From NCBI GenBank assembly GCA_037176885.1, contig JAWWNJ010000004.1, positions 124,001 to 188,000 of the forward strand: DNA of 64,000 nucleotides, given 5' to 3'. The stretch is from Favolaschia claudopus. Lineage: Eukaryota; Basidiomycota; Agaricomycetes; Agaricales; Mycenaceae. A model generated the notes under the pieces. It searched no databases and was not told where the DNA came from. It was given only the letters and a program-made list of their open reading frames with translations. Position 1 is the first letter of the stretch. Each line of letters opens with the position of its first letter. This document shows positions 58,101 through 64,000 of the stretch, piece after piece. The translations under genes and the position numbers were made by a program.

Positions 58101-59837
58101 GAGCACTGATTGCTGCTGTGGGGCAGGTCCTCATCTTCTCGTACCACATCTACTGCTTGTCTCATCTCATGGAGAACATCGACCGCAATTTGGGGCGAGC
58201 TCTCAGCGGAGACTGGAAGCCATTCCTGGGCGACTTCTGGTCTTGTTACCGAGCTGTCTCCCCAGAAGATTCGAGGCACAGTGGACTAGTCTCGTTCGAC
58301 GTTACACTCCAGCACGCCAATACCTGACAGACTTGTATGCGTGCAAGGACCGCTGGGCATGGGCATGGATCAGCTTGCGCTTTACCGCTGGTATTCGCAC
58401 CAATGGGAGAGTAGAAGGAGAGAATCGCATCACCAAGGGACTCGGCGGACCGAAGACCAGCTTGTACCAGCTTTTCATGGCGCTCAATAGCCGGACCCGA
58501 GAGCAACAGCGCAACACCGACATTTTGGTTCGTGAGGTATGCTTCTCTTCCTCTTCCCACGACCTCCCTTCTTCTCGACTAACTGTCCTGACAGGCTTTG
58601 CGCAAGCAGCACCCGGGTCAGGTTGAGCAGCTGTTCAAGCCTCTGCTAGATCTGGCCCGACAATATCTCGGACCTTTTGCCCTTCAAACACTCTTCAAGC
58701 AAATGGGGGAAGCGACTTTCTACAGTGCCTCTGCTTTGCAGCTGCCTGCAGGAACCCGCACTTGGGTAAGTAATTCATTGCTCTTTCTTAACTCGCTGCT
58801 CATCAAGAAGTCATAATAGACCGAATATGCCATCGCTGTCGATACAAGCGAGCCAGGGTATAACTGGGAAGCAGGGGAAGAGGTCTGTCGATCGCCAGCC
58901 ACAATCTTCACAATCTTCGTCTAAAGCCTTGGATTAGGAGTCCCTTCGAAACAACTTTCAAAACGACAATGCATACATCGGCACACGGTTCTTACTGCGT
59001 CTCGTCCAGAATCAGGGATTAGTGCCGACACATGTGCTTAAAATCGCTCATCTGCGGACCGAGGCAGCGCATATCCTTGTGCTGCTGCCCGATGGACGCT
59101 ATATGTGTGACTGCTGTATGGGGACAAACCTCGGGGTTGTATGCCGACACTACCTTGTTGCCTGGTTGAAGATCCCTGGGCTACCTTTCCACGTCTCTTT
59201 GATTCGAGCCAGGTATGTCATCCTCCAACCCTAATGACATGCAATTGCCCCTTCTGATGCTCGTATCCCAGGTGGTTGATTGACTCGAAGTTAGATACAG
59301 CTCGAATCCCCCCCGTTACTTTCACCCCCGGTGTTTCCAGCCTCTCTATCCGCTTTTCAGCCCGGGAGCTTCCTGCTTCCGCTATTTCCAATCCGCTCGA
59401 TACAACGGTTAACAATCCCACACCTCCTCCCCCAACAAGAACAATCTCGCAGCGACATGCCTACTCCGAGCTTCAAGCGGATCTCGGCTTCTTGATGAGA
59501 GGTATTCAAACCCAGGAACAGCTCGATGACCTTCGCGCTCGATTGGACCGGGTTGGGTAGGTGCTTTCTCTCTTGAGTATCTCACTGTACCAAATTCAAT
59601 TTCGTCAGGCGAGAACCCGAAGAGGAAAGAAGAAGAGAAGCGATTCATGACCCACCAACAATATCTCGAACTGGCAGACCACCGACTCAACGTCTGACTG
59701 GGCCGACTGAGGGTCGACCTAGGGGAGGTGGAGCTAATATCCAACCTCCTCCAAGCTCCCAGGTTGCGAACAGAAATAGGTGTGGGCTTTGTCAAGAGAG
59801 AGGACACAATCGTCGCAGTTGCCCTCTGAACAAATGA
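55148..59837 (+). CDS. Ulp1-type cysteine protease fused to MULE transposase (one frameshift in this copy)
   Basis: Nine exons; introns 55493-55553, 56346-56400, 56527-56584 are all phase 0, then 58537, 58766, 58883, 59213, 59557. About 1,412 residues if one base missing near 58,270 (SPED|FEAQW) is allowed. Protease part: His in NHYSAI, Asp in EHGDSL, Cys in GEGSCGIAALNFI (residues about 270-360). The transposase part begins at MSHPIFDW and has Pro-rich IPDSPP motifs. A FAR1-like region follows (YDSYEEAEQAVFRHHESLGY, RTLRC, HNHE), then the DDE core (ILINDNSYNRN, LFVSDRSGAL, TNGRVEGENR), SWIM finger CDC...VCRHY and knuckle CGLCQERGHNRRSC ending at 59837. The two halves could instead be separate genes if 56527-56584 is not spliced. 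Confidence 0.88.
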
Positions 59838-60104
59838 AAAACCTTGCTTATGTTCAGATTCATGTACTCATGTACTCGAAGTACTCATATCCTGTCTTAT
59901 TACTTACGCAGTGGGAAAATGCCAATCTCTGACGGTCTGACCGGAATACTCGCAGAACATTCAATGCAGTCTCAATGCAGTCTTATCTTGATTTGCTTTG
60001 CTGAAAGTTATGTTAGAGAGCTGTGATATGAACCTAAGGAGACTGTATGCTAGAGATATATATGAGGAATCTTGAAGGTTAGCCTTCCTAGGACTAATAA
60101 AGAT

Positions 60105-60605
60105 TTCGCTCCCAGCGGGCTTTTGTTGATCCTTGTTTACCTAGAGATCAAAAGCCACTTGGGCTTGCCCTTGGGGTAGGCTTTAAAATGAAGTTAATCT
60201 GAGGAGACAGAGTTAAAGTAAATGTAAAACAAAGCCTTTTGGCTTCCTAGAATAGTGTGCCATGAGTATCAAGTTTTCGCTCTTGAGACACCCTTTGTTG
60301 ATCCCTGTTTACTTAGAGATCAAAAGAAAGTGGACCTTGCCCTTGGGGTAGGCTTTAAAATGAACTTGTTCTGAGGAGACAGAGTTGAAGTAGATGTAAG
60401 ATAAAGTCTTTTGGCTTCCTAGAATAGTGTGCCATGAGTGTGAAGTTTTCGCTCTGGGGCACCCTTTGTTGACCCTTGTTTACTGAGAGATCAGAAGACA
60501 GTTGGCCTTGCCCTTGAGCTAGGCTCTAAAATGAACTTGTTCTGAGGAGACAGATTTAACGTAAAGGTAAAATAAGGCCTTTTGGCTTCCTAGAATAGTG
60601 TGCCA
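60105..60605 (+). repeat. Tandem array of about three 172-bp units
   Basis: Landmarks repeat at 171-172 nt: GGCTTCCTAGAATAGTGTGCC at 60,241, 60,413 and 60,584; TGAGGAGACAGA and TTGTTGA(T/C)CC(T/C)TGTTTAC likewise. Units differ by a few bases. It fills most of the spacer between the two MULE genes, ending about 25 bp before the second start codon, so it may act as promoter or terminator. 59,838-60,104 is AT-rich with no gene. Confidence 0.9.
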
Positions 60606-60629
60606 TTAGAACCAAAATTTCCATGAGCT

Positions 60630-63227
60630 ATGTCTGCGACTGAATGTGTGACAGGTAACGATCATGTGATGTTACTGTCACCAACTCGAACTTGTTTACA
60701 GCTTCGACTCTGCTCATGCCTGAGTTCTGTGAAGCACTGGTCTCAGCCCTACTGTGCATATACTTTCTCAACTCTTCTCCCCCTGGCTCTCTCCTGGTCA
60801 AAAACCTCTGGGCTGATGCTACAATAGCTGAATCCACTGATCACCCTGAAGGCTCAAGAGCTGCTCTGGGACATGTTTACCCTCTGGAGTCGACCTGCAC
60901 AGCGCTTAGAGGATCTTCTGATGCTCAAACCCCTCTGTACCCACCTCCTTTTGCTACAAAACTTGACGATCCAAAGGATCCACCCATTCCAATCATCAAA
61001 AGAGGCTTGACTCTGGTGGAGGTGGAGACTCACCCTAGGAACGTGATCTTGAGATTCAAAGACAATGTTTCTAAGGACTGCTGGTGTCAGGTATGGTGGG
61101 ACTCTTGAGATAGACTCCAGATCTAATCCCACTTTCCTTCCTCAGGTACAACTCCTAAAGCATACAGTCGCCCAGGCCTTTTCAAAGAAGGACTGGGATG
61201 AGGCTGTATGCAAGGTCAATCGCGCTGATCGCGGCTTCAAAGTCGGCCTGGCGTTCGAATTTGAAGACTATGTCTTAGCTTTTCTAACGCTCGATCTTTT
61301 AATCCAAGTAAGTCTGCTTTCTTTCCTTTGCTCCTCCTTGCTGAAGCTATCTTCCCTTCAGTTCCATTGGTCTGCCGACCGAGCCTCTCTCGCTAGCCAG
61401 CCCGATGTCTACCTGAATTTTCCGCAGTTTCTGGACGATCTTGTCAAGTGGATCACCAAACGTCGCGGCCAGCAGACTGATCGGTCTGGAAATGCGATGA
61501 CAGCTGTCCGCACCAGCACTGAAATCTTCGCTGGTGCGGGGGTTTATACAATACCTGAACTCTGGCACATGGCTGGTAAGTGTTATCGGAATTTGAGATT
61601 GCTCTTTGAGTTAAATGTCTTTCAGGTCTAGCACCGAACCTCACTGAGGCTGAGGTCTTTGACTCGCCCTCCCGCACAGCCCGGCTCTGTGCTGCTTACT
61701 ATCATTTCGGTAAGGAGGCGCACACAACGCTGTGGTAAGTGATTCGACTTTTCGTTTTTTCCTTTTTTGGAAATTTTTCTGCGTTACGATTTCTCCTTTT
61801 TTGGAAATATCTGACTATTGGCATGCAGGCCGCTGGTCAAACGCTTCCTCGTCGGATTCGTGATCTGCGTCAGCGAGGAGGACAGGTTGCTTTATAGCGA
61901 CCGCCTCAATGTCCATGGGAAAGACCGATCTTACGTCTCCGCGCGCTTTCAAGAGCTGCTTTCGGACCTTGAGGTATGAGCTTGCTCCCTTCAATCTTCG
62001 CTTTGCTGATTGTTTGCACAGTTATGCTTCGAGTGGCATGCTGATGACCCATTATGGGTTAGGCAGTGCGACGAGATCGCTGGCCCATTCGACGTTTTCG
62101 AGCCCGAGCTTATCCGCCATGCCCTGGAGATCGAAGACATGAATCTAGGGACTTTGATCTTTGGTGCTGACCACTGGGCATACCTTTGCGCTGACGCTGG
62201 CCTTCCCGCCGCATGTGTGTCCAGCTGGAATCCACTTGCACATTATTATTCCACCCTTTCACGTGAGCGTCTGCTCCCTATCTATTTTCTCATGCTGATT
62301 CTCTTTCGCAGTCCCTTCTGAGATGGCGTCTTCGTGGCTGAACATGGACAAGTATACCTATTTGTTCCATCCGAGCAGCCAGAGGAAGCCTCTCCAAGCA
62401 TTCCACCCTCATACTCAACTTTACCGTCTAGCGAAGGCAGACATCTGGTCAGTAATCCCCGCATTCCCTGACAACTCGGCGCCAATTCCCCGTCGTCGAC
62501 CGCTGCTCAATCCTCGGGAGCCGAAGCCGGAGGTGGAGAGCTCCTCGCCCCCACCAATTCCTGCGAAACCTCCGCCACCAGCAAAACGCGGGAAAACCGC
62601 GCGCACCTCGCCAAACGAAGTCGAAGCCGAAGCCGAAACCGAAACAAACAAAACCGCAACCGAAGCGGTCGCCTCCTAAACCCAAACCGTTAGCACCGCT
62701 GATTCCGAAACCGACGCCTATTGAACTTTCGACTTCGTTCGTTCGCGAGCGCGCCCTCTTGTCTTACATCATCAAGTATACTCAAGAATACACGGTTGGG
62801 CCACTGGATTATTGCGGTATGGCCCGTCGAATCAAGGGTCGTGGCGAAGATGTGTATGTGTTCTCTCGCTTCGCTTTCTTGTGCTTTCTTGTGCATGCTA
62901 AACCTATCTATTAGGATTTTGTACTGTCAATGCGACCCCCGGGTGACGGAGTTTTACCTTCGCCGTCACGCTCTCTCCATCGCAACTGCGAAGCTCAAGG
63001 CGAAGGGGGTGGAGAAACAGGGACTTGGGAGCAAGGTGCTCGGAGCGGTGGAAGGGAAGGTCGCAAAGGTCGCAATGGCTCAGAACTCAAGTGCGGCTGC
63101 AAAGGAGAATTTGCCCGCGCCGAAGATGCCCCCCAAGAACAAGAAGAAGCGGCATTCAGCTGATCGGGACTTAGCGGAGGTGGGATTGGTTTTATCTCCC
63201 CGAAAACGTAGACGAGTTATAGATTGA
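60630..63227 (+). CDS. Second MULE gene, 696 residues, unknown function
   Basis: Ten exons (introns 60655, 61091, 61308, 61576, 61735, 61974, 62263, 62533, 62854, each with GT-AG ends and matching phase) sum to 2,091 nt with no break. Residues about 130-470 look like a compact, mostly helical domain (VQLLKHTVAQAFSKKDWDEA, FEFEDYVLAFLTLDLL, FPQFLDDLVKWITKRRG, WPLVKRFLVGFVICVSEED, FEWHADDPLWVRQCDEIAG, FEPELIRHALEIEDM). Then comes a Pro/Lys-rich linker (KPKPKPKQTKP) and a basic C-terminus with PPKNKKKRHS and SPRKRRRVID, likely nuclear-localisation signals. I recognise no domain. Its place inside the terminal repeats, on the same strand as the transposase, suggests a transposition or regulation partner. 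Confidence 0.8.
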
Positions 63228-63349
63228 ATTTATTTTTTTGCGGCACTACGATCTACTATTGCTACAATATCATCTTATCTTATCTGCTTGACTTTGTCTA
63301 TTTGGGAACCCCAAGTTTTGTTTGGGGTTCCCAAATAAGCCCCACGGGT

Positions 63350-63374
63350 TTGGGGTTCCCGAATAGAATTATCC
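63350..63374 (-). repeat. MULE terminal inverted repeat, right
   Basis: Reverse complement starts GGATAATTCTATTCGGGAAC; followed by the target duplication GAGTGCAAA. Confidence 0.93.
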
Positions 63375-63383
63375 GAGTGCAAA

Positions 63384-64000
63384 CTCTTATCGATGCCAAG
63401 GTACTCAGGGGTTTTTCTATTAGCATGGGACGATCTATGGTGCACATCGCATCAACACCACCAAACAGGAACGAAATTTATTGCACCACATCAGAGCCTT
63501 CCCACGCCTGATCCTCTGGCCAAAACACTCCGATTAGATAGTAGACTAAATCCTCTAGAGGGATTTCTCATCCGCTCAAAACTCACAATAAATATATTTT
63601 TCACGGCATGGATTTGAGACATCACTGATACAATCAATCAATCAATCAATCACGTGTGCTTGGGTCGTTCAACTTTTTGGATTCTCGCGCCATGAACACG
63701 TCCCGCACCATCTAGCAAGCTGAGGAATCACTTTGAACTGATTATCTCTTTGCTTTTGTCTGCAAAATGTACAATGTGAACTGAACTCGAAGCAGTTTGA
63801 AACCTGACAACTTCTCAGATGCTACAGTGGCGGCAAAATCTGATGTCACCCCCAAAAAAGGAAATTTTTATCAAACTACCCCTAATCTGCCCTTGCCATC
63901 GCCGTCTGGTAGCGAAGGGCACAGATCCATTGGAACGGCAAATCCACTGCCTGTGGAGGCAAGATCGAGAAAGATAGGTCCATTCATTGAGGAGAACTGG
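63384..64000. other. Flank of the MULE insertion, no gene seen
   Basis: Should continue the interrupted Harbinger-type fragment, but no transposase motif appears. Contains a short ATCA repeat (about 63,635). Confidence 0.5.

Larger units (their letters stand above)
54703..63374 (+). mobile_element. Autonomous-type Mutator-like (MULE) transposon, 8,672 bp, two genes
   Basis: Terminal inverted repeats 54703-54727 and 63350-63374 start GGATAATTCTATT and match at 24 of 25 positions. Flanked by an exact 9-bp duplication GAGTGCAAA (54694-54702 and 63375-63383), the size Mutator elements make. Subterminal TTTGGGAACCCC words recur in both orientations at each end. It contains a Ulp1-protease/MULE-transposase gene, a 172-bp tandem repeat, and a second gene of unknown function on the same strand. 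The exact duplication and near-identical ends point to recent insertion. Confidence 0.93.

Noticed and set aside
58240..58270. Short intron to explain the transposase frame change
   Set aside because: The only GT...AG pairs here are 21-27 nt, too short; a one-base deletion fits better.
60105..60605. CRISPR-like array
   Set aside because: The units are contiguous 172-bp tandem repeats without spacers, and the host is eukaryotic.

Overview
The window is eukaryotic and looks like an accessory, transposon-packed stretch of a mushroom-forming fungus (Basidiomycota, probably Agaricomycetes). Genes are split by many 45-65 nt GT-AG introns. The elements present (PIF/Harbinger with a Myb partner, hAT, Helitron, copia, gypsy, Tad-like LINE, MULE, TA-target MITEs) and the few host-type genes (an ESA1-type MYST acetyltransferase, a cytochrome P450, a seven-helix membrane protein, a small secreted protein) fit that lineage. 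Names rest on motifs recognised by eye; no search was run.

Layout. 1-2.1 kb: end of a Harbinger element (transposase plus opposed Myb/SANT gene). 2.3-9.7 kb: LINE ORF1 piece split by a hairpin hAT MITE and cut by a copia element, whose LTR region carries another MITE. 9.7-14.4 kb: MITEs, a tandem duplication and a retroelement 3' end with an LTR. 14.4-16.0 kb: ESA1 (minus). 16.7-20.3 kb: decayed DUF6729-like gene joined to a Helitron helicase C-terminus that was hit by three later insertions. 20.3-25 kb: non-coding, several MITEs. 25.0-30.7 kb: a 93-codon gene, an alpha-kinase-like zinc-finger gene and a convergent integrase-core gene, the last two bracketed by a 42-bp inverted repeat. 31.6-38.4 kb: two hAT transposase copies head to head with complementary truncations and a 685-bp palindrome between them. 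38.4-40.6 kb: gypsy remnants. 40.7-47 kb: secreted protein (minus), P450 (plus), seven-helix protein (minus). 48.8-50.7 kb: a hAT-related MITE and an internally deleted Helitron. 51.6-52.6 kb: conserved nuclear-type gene of unknown function.

54,703-63,374 holds the most striking object: an 8,672-bp DNA transposon with 25-bp terminal inverted repeats and an exact 9-bp target duplication (GAGTGCAAA), inserted in a Harbinger-type coding fragment. It carries one long gene in which a Ulp1-type cysteine protease runs, through phase-0 introns, straight into a Mutator-like (MULE) transposase with FAR1-like DNA-binding region, DDE core, SWIM finger and CCHC zinc knuckle (about 1,412 residues). It also carries a second intact 10-exon gene (696 codons) with no recognisable domain, and an array of three 172-bp repeats between the two. 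One missing base near 58,270 is the only break seen in this copy. Many other insertions can be undone on paper: removing them and one target duplication restores the interrupted reading frame, so their order of arrival can be read.
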